NCBI GenBank assembly: GCA_003674045.1
Contig: PENC01000002.1
Coordinates: 434,001-498,000, forward strand
Source of the DNA: Streptomyces griseocarneus
Lineage (GTDB): Bacteria; Actinomycetota; Actinomycetes; Streptomycetales; Streptomycetaceae
Reading direction: 5' to 3'
DNA: 64,000 bases
Made by a program: the position numbers and the translations under genes. The notes beneath the pieces were generated by a model that searched no databases, was not told the origin of the DNA, and worked only from the letters and a program-made list of their open reading frames with translations. Of the stretch, positions 32,096-40,269 are shown piece after piece; position 1 is the stretch's first letter, and every line of letters starts with the position of its first letter.

Positions 32096-32696
32096 CCTCC
32101 TCGTCCTCGTGCACGGCCAGCTCGCGGACCGCGGCCACCAAGGCGTGCGGGTCGTCGGCATGGCAGTGGACCGTACGGACCTCCCGGGGCCGCCCGAGGA
32201 GCCGGGTGACGGTGACGGGCGCGGCGAGCTCCACCGTGAGCGAGGTCTGCGCGGCGACGGGGAGGTCCAGGACGTCGTCGGGCACCGTGCTCCCGGCGGG
32301 AAAGCGCAGCTCGCGCCGGACGTCCGCGACGAGCCCGGCAGGTATCCACACGTCCAGCAGCACGCCGTGCCGGACGCGCAGCCCGTCCGGGCCGACCGTG
32401 TGCGGGCGGGTGACACCCGCGGCGTGATAGCCGAAGGCGAGCAGCACGGTGTAGACGTCCAGGACCAGCACCGTCCAGTGCAGGACGGGCATCCCCATGG
32501 AGGCGGTCCAGAAGGTCGTCCCCACGGCCTCGACCACGCAGACGAACACGAGCCCGTACATCGTCGACGCCTGGGCCCCCGCGTACCCGAAGCCGCGTAC
32601 GTCACCGTGGACGCCGTCGTGCCGCCGCATCAGCCACAGCCAGAGCCCGGCCCACGTACGGGCCTCGTACGTGGACCACGCGCGCAGGAGCCTCAT
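32046..32696 (-). CDS. Membrane protein of unknown function
   Basis: This 216-residue protein has two or three hydrophobic segments (about 47-110; MYGLVFVCVVEAVGTTFW and VLHWTVLVLDVYTVLLAF). A soluble C-terminal half (GPDGLRVRHGVLLDVWIPAG) resembles a PH-like beta domain. Its start overlaps the MerR stop by four bases (ATGA), so the two are co-translated. The MerR regulator may control it. No family is recognised. Confidence 0.78.
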   Translation of the reverse strand: MRLLRAWSTYEARTWAGLWLWLMRRHDGVHGDVRGFGYAGAQASTMYGLVFVCVVEAVGTTFWTASMGMPVLHWTVLVLDVYTVLLAFGYHAAGVTRPHTVGPDGLRVRHGVLLDVWIPAGLVADVRRELRFPAGSTVPDDVLDLPVAAQTSLTVELAAPVTVTRLLGRPREVRTVHCHADDPHALVAAVRELAVHEDEEVTPGRTTPCPAPGRPR

Positions 32697-33478
32697 GCGT
32701 CCCCCTCGGCCAGAGCCCGGAAGGCACGCCGGAGGGCTTCCGCCTGCGCGGGGGCGAAGTCGGCGAGGAGCGCCGCGAGAAGGGCGGGGTGGGGATCCCG
32801 GGCAGCGTCCGGGAGCCCGGTCACGACCTCCGGCGGCACGCAGGCGGTGATCGCCCGCGCGGCCCCATCCACGCGCGGGTCGTCCGGCGCGGCGTCGGCG
32901 AGCGCGTCGAGGAGCGCGTACGCCTCGTGGACGCGGCCGCTCCCGCCGGGCGCGGCCGTCATCGAGCGGAGCGCCTCGTACATCCGGTCGCGGGCCTCGG
33001 GCGGGGCGCCCGTCTCCAGCAGGGCCAGCAGCTCGCGGTCCTTGGCGACGAGCGGGGACGGCGGGCCGGGCAGTTCGTCGGCGGTACGGGCCGTCGCGGC
33101 GAAGAGCGCCGCCAGCTCCTCGGACACGGGGCTCTCGGCGGGCAGCCCGTCCTCGTCCGCCCGGCGCAGCAGCGCGGCGAGCCGTTCGCGGCGGGCGCGG
33201 AGCGCCTCCTCCTGCCGCGCCAGGTCGGTGTCCAGTTCCTCCAGCACCTCGCGGAGCTCGCGCCCGGCGTCGTCGGCGAGCACGTCCCGCACCTCGTCGA
33301 GGCCCAGCCCCAGCTCCGTGAGACGGCGGACGCGCGCGAGCGTCACGGCGTCCCGGAGCCCGTAGGCGCGGTAGCCGTTGGCGAGCCGCCGGGGCTCGGG
33401 CAGCAGCCCGAGGTGGTGGTAGTGACGTATGGCGCGGGTGCTGACACCGGCCAGTTCCGCGAGTTCCCCGATCCTCAT
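32693..33478 (-). CDS. MerR-family regulator
   Basis: This 261-residue protein has an N-terminal MerR HTH (MRIGELAELAGVSTRAIRHY and HHLGLLPEPRRLANGYR). A dimerisation coiled coil (about 75-115) and a long helical C-terminal domain follow. The effector domain is not a known metal or drug module. It is coupled to the membrane protein gene downstream. Confidence 0.92.
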   Translation of the reverse strand: MRIGELAELAGVSTRAIRHYHHLGLLPEPRRLANGYRAYGLRDAVTLARVRRLTELGLGLDEVRDVLADDAGRELREVLEELDTDLARQEEALRARRERLAALLRRADEDGLPAESPVSEELAALFAATARTADELPGPPSPLVAKDRELLALLETGAPPEARDRMYEALRSMTAAPGGSGRVHEAYALLDALADAAPDDPRVDGAARAITACVPPEVVTGLPDAARDPHPALLAALLADFAPAQAEALRRAFRALAEGDA

Positions 33479-33560
33479 GCCCTCAGTAGAAACGTTGCCG
33501 CTGCGGGAGGGTCAAGGGCCCGCGCTCGCGGCGCGCCGCGGCAGGTAGCATGGTCGGCAC

Positions 33561-33968
33561 GGCGGATGAGCCGGCCGGGCGGTCGCGTGGATCTTCGGAT
33601 CCACGAGGAACGTCCGGGCTCCACAGAGCAGGGTGGTGGGTAACGCCCACCCGGGGTGACCCGCGGGACAGTGCCACAGAAAACAGACCGCCGGGGGCCG
33701 CGAGGCTTCCGGTAAGGGTGAAACGGTGGTGTAAGAGACCACCAGCGTCCAGGGTGACCTGGACGGCTAGGTAAACCCCACTCGGAGCAAGGTCAAGAGG
33801 GGCCGCCGTCAGGCGACCCTGCGCGGACGTCCGAGGGCTGCTCGCCCGAGTCCGCGGGTAGACCGCACGAGCCTGTCGGCAACGGCAGGCCTAGATGGAT
33901 GGCCGCCTCCCCGAGGGCCGCGAGGCCCCTGGGAGACAGAACCCGGCGTACAGGCCGACTCATCCGCC
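33561..33968 (+). ncRNA. rnpB: RNase P RNA (catalytic subunit)
   Basis: About 408 nt with the type A bacterial layout. GGCGGATGAG at the 5' end pairs with CTCATCCGCC at the 3' end (P1). CGAGGAACGTCCGGGCTCCACAG-type CR-I and ACAGAAAACAGACCGCC lie in the first half, and GGCAACGGCAGGCCTAGATGG plus AGACAGAACCCGGCGTACAG in the last. It cleaves the 5' leader from tRNA precursors. A strong terminator follows six bases after the pairing end. Copies of its 3' end sit at both ends of the element to the left. Confidence 0.96.
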
Positions 33969-33973
33969 CCATC

Positions 33974-34006
33974 ACACCCGTCCTCGCTCGCGAGGACGGG
34001 TGTTTC
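33974..34006 (+). terminator. rnpB terminator
   Basis: ACACCCGTCCTCG-CTCG-CGAGGACGGGTGT, a 13-bp perfect stem, is followed by TT. Confidence 0.92.
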
Positions 34007-34253
34007 AGTACGCGGTGACGCTGACAACGACCAACTTCAGCAGCCTGGGTGCGATCACATACTCGAACATGCCGCCCTCGACGTACGCGACCTGGGCGTC
34101 GGAACCGCCCTCGTAGCGCTCGCCCGAGACGTACAGGGTTTCCGCGGCGCGGAGTAACTCCTCGCATCGTTCCTTGATCCGGCCTGCCAGGTCGGGGCCG
34201 AGGTCCAGCTCGGTCTCCGGCCACCAGTACTCCCATGCCCAGCCGTCGCTCAC
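34005..34253 (-). CDS. Small protein, possible toxin of a two-gene module
   Basis: The 82 residues begin MSDGWAWEYWWPETE. A central helix (DLAGRIKERCEELLRAAETL) and C-terminal strands (GGMFEYVIAPRLLKLVVVSV) resemble a short RelE/ParE-like fold, without a recognised catalytic set. Its ATG overlaps the stop of the 118-residue gene (ATGA). Size, order and coupling fit a toxin downstream of its antitoxin, but this is an inference. Confidence 0.6.
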   Translation of the reverse strand: MSDGWAWEYWWPETELDLGPDLAGRIKERCEELLRAAETLYVSGERYEGGSDAQVAYVEGGMFEYVIAPRLLKLVVVSVTAY

Positions 34254-34606
34254 CCGCCGACCGCCTGCCGGGCCGCTTCCTTGATGCCGGCCACCTCGCG
34301 CGCGGCGGACCGCATCGCCTCCTCGTCCGTGGCCGTTCTGACGAGACGCTCGGCTTCGTGGAGCCGACGGGCCACGGCAGGGTGGCGCTCGATCTCCACG
34401 GCCACCGCCCAGCGCAGCAGGAATCCGTTGACGGGGCCCACCGACTGCGTCTCCGCTGCCAGCATGAGGACTTCGTCCCGCTCGGACTCCATCAGAGGGA
34501 GCCTTGAGGGAGCCACGCGGGCCAGGGCTTTTCTGAGGGCGGAAATGGTCCTGTCAGGGCGTTCGATGATCGGCTCGTCACCGTTTTCGACCGGGTGCGC
34601 GCTCAT
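34250..34606 (-). CDS. DUF6247-like protein, possible antitoxin
   Basis: The 118 residues start from ATG 34606 with AAGGAG upstream. Helical segments are RTISALRKALARVAPSRLPL, ERDEVLMLAAETQSVG and a charged C-terminus (RRLHEAERLV). The family name DUF6247 is from memory. It is the intact relative of the shortened gene at 17451. The region upstream (TTGCGC-N3-GCGCAA at 34699) is shared with eda. Confidence 0.72.
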   Translation of the reverse strand: MSAHPVENGDEPIIERPDRTISALRKALARVAPSRLPLMESERDEVLMLAAETQSVGPVNGFLLRWAVAVEIERHPAVARRLHEAERLVRTATDEEAMRSAAREVAGIKEAARQAVGG

Positions 34607-34698
34607 GTGGACTCCTTGCGTGAGCGATGCCGTGACCGGCGCCTGCTGCGTGGCTCCACAGTAGCCACGCGCGACGGGCACAGGGCCCCAACTGCGCA

Positions 34699-34713
34699 TT
34701 GCGCTCTGCGCAA
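34699..34713. promoter_or_regulatory. TTGCGC-TCT-GCGCAA operator before eda
   Basis: A perfect 6-bp inverted repeat with a three-base spacer lies 34 bp before the eda start and 93 bp before the divergent DUF6247 gene. A further TGCGCATTGCGC half-site overlaps its left side. The form is typical of IclR-type operators, but the regulator is not in the window. Confidence 0.65.
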
Positions 34714-34746
34714 CGACCATTGCACACTCCACTCCCCCGCGGCACG

Positions 34747-35400
34747 ATGACGCCCATGACCCGATCCGTGCTCGGGCTGGCTCCCGTGCTGCCCGTCGTC
34801 GTGCTGTCCGAGGTCGCCGATGCCGTGCCACTCGCGCGGGCGCTGGTCGCGGGCGGGTTGCCGGCGGTCGAGGTGACGTTGCGTACGGCCGGTGCGCTGG
34901 AGGCGATACGGGCCGTCGCGGCGGAGGTGCCGGAGGCTGTCGTGGGGGCGGGCAGTGTGCTGACGCCTGGTCAGGCGACGGCGGCCGTCGGGGCCGGGGC
35001 CCGGTTCCTGGTGAGCCCCGGGTGGACCGAGCGGCTGCTGGAGACGGCGCGCGGCACGGACGTGCCGTTCCTGCCGGGGGTGTCCACCGCGTCGGAGGTC
35101 ATGGCCCTCCTGGAGCGCGGTGTGCGCGAGATGAAGTTCTTCCCCGCCGAGGCGTCGGGCGGCGTGGCCTTCCTCAAGTCCCTCGCCGGGCCCCTGCCCG
35201 CGGCCCGCTTCTGTCCGACGGGCGGCATCGGCCCCGACTCCGCCCCCGCGTACCTCGCCCTGCCCAACGTGGGGTGCGTGGGCGGTACGTGGATGCTGCC
35301 CGCCGACGCCGTCGCGAGCCGGGACTGGGCGCGGGTGACCGCGCTCGCGCGCGCCGCGGCGGCCCTGCGACGTCACACAGCGGTCACCCCTGCCCACTGA
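34747..35400 (+). CDS. eda: KHG/KDPG aldolase
   Basis: This protein has 217 residues from ATG 34747 (a second in-frame ATG is at 34756). It is a TIM-barrel aldolase. The Schiff-base Lys is in REMKFFPAEASGG and the phosphate loop in CPTGGIGPD. VEVTLRTAGALEAI is the conserved early segment with the catalytic Glu. It cleaves 2-keto-3-deoxy-6-phosphogluconate or 4-hydroxy-2-oxoglutarate to pyruvate plus an aldehyde. It stands alone without edd, so the physiological substrate is open. Confidence 0.93.
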   Translation: MTPMTRSVLGLAPVLPVVVLSEVADAVPLARALVAGGLPAVEVTLRTAGALEAIRAVAAEVPEAVVGAGSVLTPGQATAAVGAGARFLVSPGWTERLLETARGTDVPFLPGVSTASEVMALLERGVREMKFFPAEASGGVAFLKSLAGPLPAARFCPTGGIGPDSAPAYLALPNVGCVGGTWMLPADAVASRDWARVTALARAAAALRRHTAVTPAH

Positions 35401-35569
35401 TGCGGTGTCGTCCGAAAGGGTCAACCCCGCAATGCGCCATGGAACGCCATCGAACGCCACGCCCCCCGCCGTACCTGCATCGGCGGATGTCCACGATCTC
35501 GAAGCTGCCGTCCCGCATCCGCATTTCGGCCCCTGACCCGCATTCCTTCCGCGTAGCCTGCTGCTCGCC

Positions 35570-36010
35570 ATGAACGATTTCGTTGACGAGGCCCGCTCGC
35601 GAGTCGCACACCTGCTCAGGATGGCCAACACCACGGACGCCCGGATCAGGGCGCGGATCATCGAGTACGCGGACACCACCCCGGAGCCGCCCGTCATGAG
35701 CCGCGCCGGGATCGTCACCACCGGATGCCCGCGCTGTCTCCGGACCGCGTGGCGGCAGCACGACGCGGAGGGGCCCGTCTGGGTCTGCGCGTCGTGCGGC
35801 CATGTGGAAGGAGTAGTCGTGAACTGCCCCCACTGCGACATCGCCATGATCCCGCCGCCGATGGGTGCGCCCGACCGGTGGCAGTGTCCGTCGTGCCCAC
35901 GCGTCGCCGCGACCGGTGAGAGCGCGCAGGACATCGAGGAACGCGAACGCCAACGGGTCGCCGCACTGGCGGCGCTCGACCAGGCGATGGCACGAGGGCA
36001 CGCCCCGTAA
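35570..36010 (+). CDS. Double zinc-ribbon protein of unknown function
   Basis: This 146-residue soluble protein has two zinc ribbons: CPRC...CASC (about 53-77) and CPHC...CPSC (about 86-109). A helical N-terminus (VAHLLRMANTTDARIRARI) and a C-terminal coiled stretch (ERERQRVAALAALDQAMA) flank them. The family is unrecognised. The long-form dispersed repeat begins just at its stop codon. Confidence 0.75.
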   Translation: MNDFVDEARSRVAHLLRMANTTDARIRARIIEYADTTPEPPVMSRAGIVTTGCPRCLRTAWRQHDAEGPVWVCASCGHVEGVVVNCPHCDIAMIPPPMGAPDRWQCPSCPRVAATGESAQDIEERERQRVAALAALDQAMARGHAP

Positions 36011-36085
36011 GGGGCGCGGGGCTGTGTCATTGTGCGGCTCCGCCGCGTGGGCGCGACCAGCCCCCACCGGCCCGCAGACGCACGC
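36009..36085 (+). repeat. Dispersed intergenic repeat, copy 3 (long form)
   Basis: GGGGCGCGGGGCTGTGTCAT leads into TGTGCGGCTCCGCCGCGTGG and then GCGCGACCAGCCCCCACC. An insertion containing a GCGGCTCCGCCGC hairpin distinguishes it from the short form. The only other long copy is at 58691. Confidence 0.7.
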
Positions 36086-36126
36086 GGCGAGCAAGCCTCA
36101 CCCCAGTAGGCGCAGCCCGCCGCAAG

Positions 36127-37275
36127 CTAACGCAAGTGGGACGTGTCGTTCAGGAGTCGAACCGACGCATTGCCGTCCGCGTAGTACGCCACCGCCGACA
36201 CCGACGCAGCCGACAGCTCCATGCGGAACAGAGACTCCGGCGGAGCCCCCAGCGCGAGCCGCACCAAAGTCTTCACAGGCGTCACGTGGGTGACGAGCAG
36301 GACCGTCCGGCCCGCGTAGCGCGCGAGGAGGTGGTCGCGGGTCTGCGCGACCCTGCGGGCGACCGTGGCGAAGCTCTCGCCACCGCCGGTCGGCGCGGCC
36401 TTGGAGGAGGCGAGCCAGGCGTCGAGGTCGGCGGGCCAGCGCTCCTTGACCTCGGCGAAGGTCAGGCCCTCCCAGGCGCCGAAGTCCGTCTCGCGCAGCC
36501 CGTCCTCGACGCGGACCTCCAGGCCGAGCCGGGCGGCCACGGCGGCGGCCGTCTCACGGCAGCGGCGCAGCGGCGAGGCGACGATCTCCTGGATGGTGCC
36601 CCGCGCAGCGAGCGCCGCGGCCACGGCCTCCGCCTGGCGGTGACCCGCGGGCGAGAGCTCGGGGTCGGCACCGTTTCCGCCGCTGCCGGAGAACCGCTTC
36701 TGCGGGGTGAGCGCGGTCTCGCCGTGCCGCAGCAGGACGAAGGTGGTGGGCGCCCCGAGGTCGGCGGGCGCCGCCCAGCCGACGGGCGCGGGCCGCTCCG
36801 CCACGGCGGAAGCGGCGGGCTCGGCCAGGGCCGCCGTCGACGCTCCCGGCTCCCACTGCTCGCCCCGCCGCCCCGCGTCCATCGCCTCGTTGGCGAGCCG
36901 GTCGGCGTGTTTGTTCTGCTCGCGCGGGATCCACTGGTAGTCGACCTGCCCGGGCGGGAAGATCCGCCCGGCCTCGGCGGCGAGCGGCTTCATGTCCGGG
37001 TGCTTGACCTTCCAGCGGCCGGACATCTGCTCCACGACGAGCTTGGAGTCCATCCGGACCAGGACGGCGGCCTCCGGGTCGAGCGCCTTCGCCGCCTGCA
37101 GGCCCGCGATGAGGCCCTTGTACTCGGCGACGTTGTTGGTGGCCGTGCCGATGTACTCGGCGGCCTCGGCGAGGGCCTCGCCCGTCGCCGGGTCCAGGAC
37201 GACCGCGCCGTAGCCGGCGGGCCCGGGGTTGCCCCGGGAGCCGCCGTCGGCCTCGACGACGAAGCGCTGGGCCAT
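36127..37275 (-). CDS. Bifunctional RNase HI / acid phosphatase
   Basis: The 382 residues comprise an N-terminal RNase HI domain (1-135) with catalytic residues in VEADGGSRGNPG, NNVAEYKGL and LVRMDSKLV, and a C-terminal phosphoglycerate-mutase-type phosphatase (175-382) with the catalytic LLRHGETALT. The S. coelicolor counterpart with this fusion has been studied biochemically. It removes RNA from RNA-DNA hybrids, and the phosphatase substrate is uncertain (alpha-ribazole phosphate has been proposed). The zinc-ribbon gene lies 6 bp upstream in the same operon. Confidence 0.94.
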   Translation of the reverse strand: MAQRFVVEADGGSRGNPGPAGYGAVVLDPATGEALAEAAEYIGTATNNVAEYKGLIAGLQAAKALDPEAAVLVRMDSKLVVEQMSGRWKVKHPDMKPLAAEAGRIFPPGQVDYQWIPREQNKHADRLANEAMDAGRRGEQWEPGASTAALAEPAASAVAERPAPVGWAAPADLGAPTTFVLLRHGETALTPQKRFSGSGGNGADPELSPAGHRQAEAVAAALAARGTIQEIVASPLRRCRETAAAVAARLGLEVRVEDGLRETDFGAWEGLTFAEVKERWPADLDAWLASSKAAPTGGGESFATVARRVAQTRDHLLARYAGRTVLLVTHVTPVKTLVRLALGAPPESLFRMELSAASVSAVAYYADGNASVRLLNDTSHLR

Positions 37276-37281
37276 GGGTGC

Positions 37282-38025
37282 TTACAGACCCGACTCGGCG
37301 TTGCGGACGAGGATGCGGGAGCAGTTCTCGCAGCGCACGACGGCGTCGGCGGCCGCGGCACGCACCTCGTTGAGCTCGGTGAGGTCGAGCTCGAGGCGGC
37401 AGCCCTCGCAGCGGCGCTGGTTGAGGCGGGCGGCACCGATGCCGCCCTGCTTGACGCGCACCTTGTCGTAGAGGCCCAGGAGGTCCGCCGGGACGGAGCC
37501 CGAGACGATCTCGCGGTCCTTGGTGACGGAGGCGACCTCGGCGTCGATCTCCGCGAAGGCGGCGTCGCGGCGCGCGACGGCGTCGGTGACCTTGGCCTGG
37601 ACGGACTCGACACGGGCGGTCAGCTCGGTGACGCGCTCCTGCGCGGACTCACGGCGCTCCATGACCTCGAGGACGACGTCCTCCAGGTCGCCCTGGCGCT
37701 TGGCGAGGGAGGTGATCTCGTGCTGGAGGTTCTCCAGGTCCTTGGCGGACAGCCCGACACCGCTGTCCAGGCGCTGCTGGTCGCGGGCGGCGCGCTGGCG
37801 CACCTGGTCGACGTCCTGCTCGGCCTTGGCCTGCTCGCGGGCGGTGTCGCTCTCCTCGGTCTGCGCGGCGACGAGGAGGTCGCGGTGCTGGCTGAAGTCG
37901 GCCTCCAGGGCCGTGATCTCGGCGTGCTCGGGCAGGCTCTTGCGCTTGTGGGCGAGCTGACCGAGGCGGGTGTCGAGGGCCTGGAGGTCGAGGAGGCGCT
38001 TCTGGTCGGCGGGCGCGGCGTTCAG
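37282..38025 (-). CDS. Coiled-coil C4 zinc-ribbon protein (DUF164 type), CTG start
   Basis: This 247-residue protein is a long alpha-helical hairpin (LLDLQALDTRLGQLAHKRKS to RRDAAFAEIDAEVASV) and a C-terminal zinc ribbon (CEGCRLEL...CENCSRIL). The conserved start LNAAPADQKRLLDLQ begins at CTG 38025, with AGGAG seven bases upstream. No ATG, GTG or TTG is in frame there, and the first GTG would remove 74 residues of coiled coil. It lies 16 bp after the Nif3 gene and 6 bp before RNase H in one operon. Helical-hairpin zinc-ribbon proteins of this kind are thought to bind nucleic acids. Confidence 0.88.
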   Translation of the reverse strand: MNAAPADQKRLLDLQALDTRLGQLAHKRKSLPEHAEITALEADFSQHRDLLVAAQTEESDTAREQAKAEQDVDQVRQRAARDQQRLDSGVGLSAKDLENLQHEITSLAKRQGDLEDVVLEVMERRESAQERVTELTARVESVQAKVTDAVARRDAAFAEIDAEVASVTKDREIVSGSVPADLLGLYDKVRVKQGGIGAARLNQRRCEGCRLELDLTELNEVRAAAADAVVRCENCSRILVRNAESGL

Positions 38026-38041
38026 TTGGGGGCTCCTGTGG

Positions 38042-38890
38042 TTACTTGTGCGCGGAATGCGGGGTAGGCGACGCCGCGTGGGCGGTCCAGGGGTCGGTGA
38101 CCGTACGGGAGACGTGGGTGCGCAGGCCCCACCCGTGGCGGTCGGAGATCTCGTCGAGCTGGGCGGCGGCCTGCTCGGTCCAGGGCCACTCGGTGGCCCA
38201 GTGCGCTGCGTCGACCAGGGCGAGCGGGCTGTGCTGCGCCGCCTCGGACGCCGGGTGGTGGCGCAGGTCGGCGGTGACGTAGGCGTCCACGCCCGCGGCC
38301 CGCACCTCGTCGAAGAGGGAGTCGCCGGAGCCGCCGCAGACGGCGACCGTGCGGATCGTACGGTCCGGGTCGCCCGCGACGCGGATGCCCTGCGCGGTGC
38401 CGGGCAGCCGCTTGGCGGCGCGCTCGGCGAACTCGGCGAGCTTCACCGGCGGGTCGACCTCACAGATCCGGCCGAGGCCGCGGCGGCCCGCCGGGTCGGT
38501 CGGGTCGGGCACGAGGGGGCCGGTGACCCGCAGGTCGAGGGCGCCCGCGAGGGCGTCGGAGACGCCGGGGTCGGCCCGGTCGGCGTTGGTGTGCGCGACA
38601 TGCAGGGCGATGTCGTGCTTGATGAGCGTGTGCACGGCCCGGCCCTTGAAGGTGCCCGCGGAGACGGTGGTCGTCCCCCGCAGGTAGAGCGGGTGGTGGG
38701 TCACGAGCAGGTCGGCCCCGAGGCGTACGGCCTCGTCGACGACCTCCTGGACGGGGTCGACGGCGAAGAGGACCCGGCTGACCTGGGCTTCGGGGTCGCC
38801 GCAGACCGTGCCGACGGCATCCCACTGCTCGGCCCGCTCCGGGGGCCAGAGGGCGTCGAGGGCGGCGATGACTTCAGACAGTGCGGGCAC
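38042..38890 (-). CDS. Nif3-like dinuclear metal-centre protein
   Basis: This protein has 282 residues from GTG 38890 (MPALSEVIAALDALWP). An ATG 13 codons earlier is possible. Metal ligands are visible in LLVTHHPLYLRG and HVAHTNADRA near the N-terminus and in DAYVTADLRHHPASEA plus DAAHWATEWP later. The family forms hexamers with two metals and is linked to GTP cyclohydrolase I type 2 naming, but its reaction is unsettled. It heads the operon with the zinc-ribbon and RNase H genes. Confidence 0.9.
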   Translation of the reverse strand: MPALSEVIAALDALWPPERAEQWDAVGTVCGDPEAQVSRVLFAVDPVQEVVDEAVRLGADLLVTHHPLYLRGTTTVSAGTFKGRAVHTLIKHDIALHVAHTNADRADPGVSDALAGALDLRVTGPLVPDPTDPAGRRGLGRICEVDPPVKLAEFAERAAKRLPGTAQGIRVAGDPDRTIRTVAVCGGSGDSLFDEVRAAGVDAYVTADLRHHPASEAAQHSPLALVDAAHWATEWPWTEQAAAQLDEISDRHGWGLRTHVSRTVTDPWTAHAASPTPHSAHK

Positions 38891-38973
38891 GGGGGCAAGG
38901 CTACCTGTCCGCCGCGCCGGAGCGGCCATCGCGCGGGGCGACGGCCGCTGTCACCGCCTCGTGGAGGCCCTCG

Positions 38974-40014
38974 TCAGGACTTCACGAGGAAGCCGCGGAG
39001 GTCGTCGAGGACACTGTTGGCGGCGGTCACACCGAGGCCGAGGTACCAGGTCTCGTCCTTGACGTCCTTGGCGCGGCCTTCCTTCACCGCCGTGAGGTTC
39101 TTCCACAGCGGGTTGTCCTCGGCGCTGTCGCGCTTGGTCTTGTCCGGGTCGCCGTAGACGCCGGTGAAGATCCAGTCCGCGTCGGCCTGGTCGATGTTCT
39201 CCGGGCTGATCGCCTCGGCGAGCTTGTCGCCCTGCTGGTTCTTCGGCCGCGGCAGGCCGGCGTCCTTGAGGATCGTGCCGATGAAGGACTGCCCGGCGTA
39301 CAGGCGGGTGACCTGCGGCATGTAGCGGAGCATCGTGATCGTCGGCTTCTTCTCGCCGACGTCCTCGCCGAGCTTCTTCGCCTTGGCCTCGTAGGCGTCG
39401 AGGTTCTTCTTCGCCTCGGCGGTGCGGTCCAGGGCGGCCGCGTTGAGGAGGTAGTTCTCCTTCCACGTGAAGCCGGGGCGGACGGAGAACACGGTCGGGG
39501 CGATCTTCGACAGGTTCTGGTAGCTCTTCTCGGCGCGGAGCTTGCTGCCCAGGATCAGGTCGGGGTGGAGGTCGTTGATGGCCTCCAGGTTCAGGTTGTT
39601 GATCGTGCCGACGTTCTTGGGCTCCCCGGCGTCCTTCTTCAGGTAGTCGGGGATGCCCTTGCTGCCCTCGGTGGGGGCCCAGCCGACCGGCTTGAGGCCG
39701 AGGGAGACGACATTGTCGAGCTCGCCGACGTCGAGGACGACGACCCGCTTCGGCCGCTCCTTGATCTCCGTCTTGCCGAGCGCGTGGGTGATCGTGCGCG
39801 GGAACCGGCCGGGCGCGGCGTCCGTGCCCATCTTCTTGGTCTGCTCGCCCGCCTTGCCGAAGTCCTTGCCGCCCTCGGCGACGGCCTTGGAGCCGTTCCC
39901 GCCGTCCTTGCCCGCCTTGTCCCCGCCGTCACCGGAGGAACCGCAGGCCGCGAGGGAGAGCGCGGCGGCGAGGGACAGGGCGACGGCGGCTGGGCCGCGG
40001 TGGCGGAGGGACAT
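38974..40014 (-). CDS. Iron-siderophore-binding lipoprotein
   Basis: This 346-residue protein has a lipobox (ALSLAACG) and a class III binding-protein fold (RVVVLDVGELDNVVSLGLKP, then INDLHPDLILGSKL and WIFTGVYGDPDK). AGGAG precedes ATG 40014. The iron box at 40105 marks it as iron-repressed. It has no adjacent permease or ATPase in the window, so it must use transporter parts encoded elsewhere. Ferric hydroxamate or similar ligands are likely. Confidence 0.92.
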   Translation of the reverse strand: MSLRHRGPAAVALSLAAALSLAACGSSGDGGDKAGKDGGNGSKAVAEGGKDFGKAGEQTKKMGTDAAPGRFPRTITHALGKTEIKERPKRVVVLDVGELDNVVSLGLKPVGWAPTEGSKGIPDYLKKDAGEPKNVGTINNLNLEAINDLHPDLILGSKLRAEKSYQNLSKIAPTVFSVRPGFTWKENYLLNAAALDRTAEAKKNLDAYEAKAKKLGEDVGEKKPTITMLRYMPQVTRLYAGQSFIGTILKDAGLPRPKNQQGDKLAEAISPENIDQADADWIFTGVYGDPDKTKRDSAEDNPLWKNLTAVKEGRAKDVKDETWYLGLGVTAANSVLDDLRGFLVKS

Positions 40015-40104
40015 CGCGTACTCCTGGGAAGCGAGGGGGTGGTGGGCGCACACGTCGGGGCAGGACCGAGCGGGCCGGGCGACCGCGGAGGACCGCCCAG
40101 CCAC

Positions 40105-40123
40105 TTAGGTTCGCCTTACCTTA
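40105..40123. promoter_or_regulatory. Iron box before the siderophore-binding lipoprotein
   Basis: TTAGGTTCGCCTTACCTTA matches the iron-box consensus at 15 of 19 positions, 91 bp before the start codon. Confidence 0.82.
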
Positions 40124-40269
40124 TATCCGGGCGGAGTGCGCGAAGCACACCCACCCCTCATCGCTCAGGCGAATCGGACATCGGCCACCCTTACGCGTGA
40201 AGCGGACCCGCTCTCATTGTTCGGCAGGTAGTGCGATAACTACGTTCAGTGCCGGAGGTGACGTTTCTC

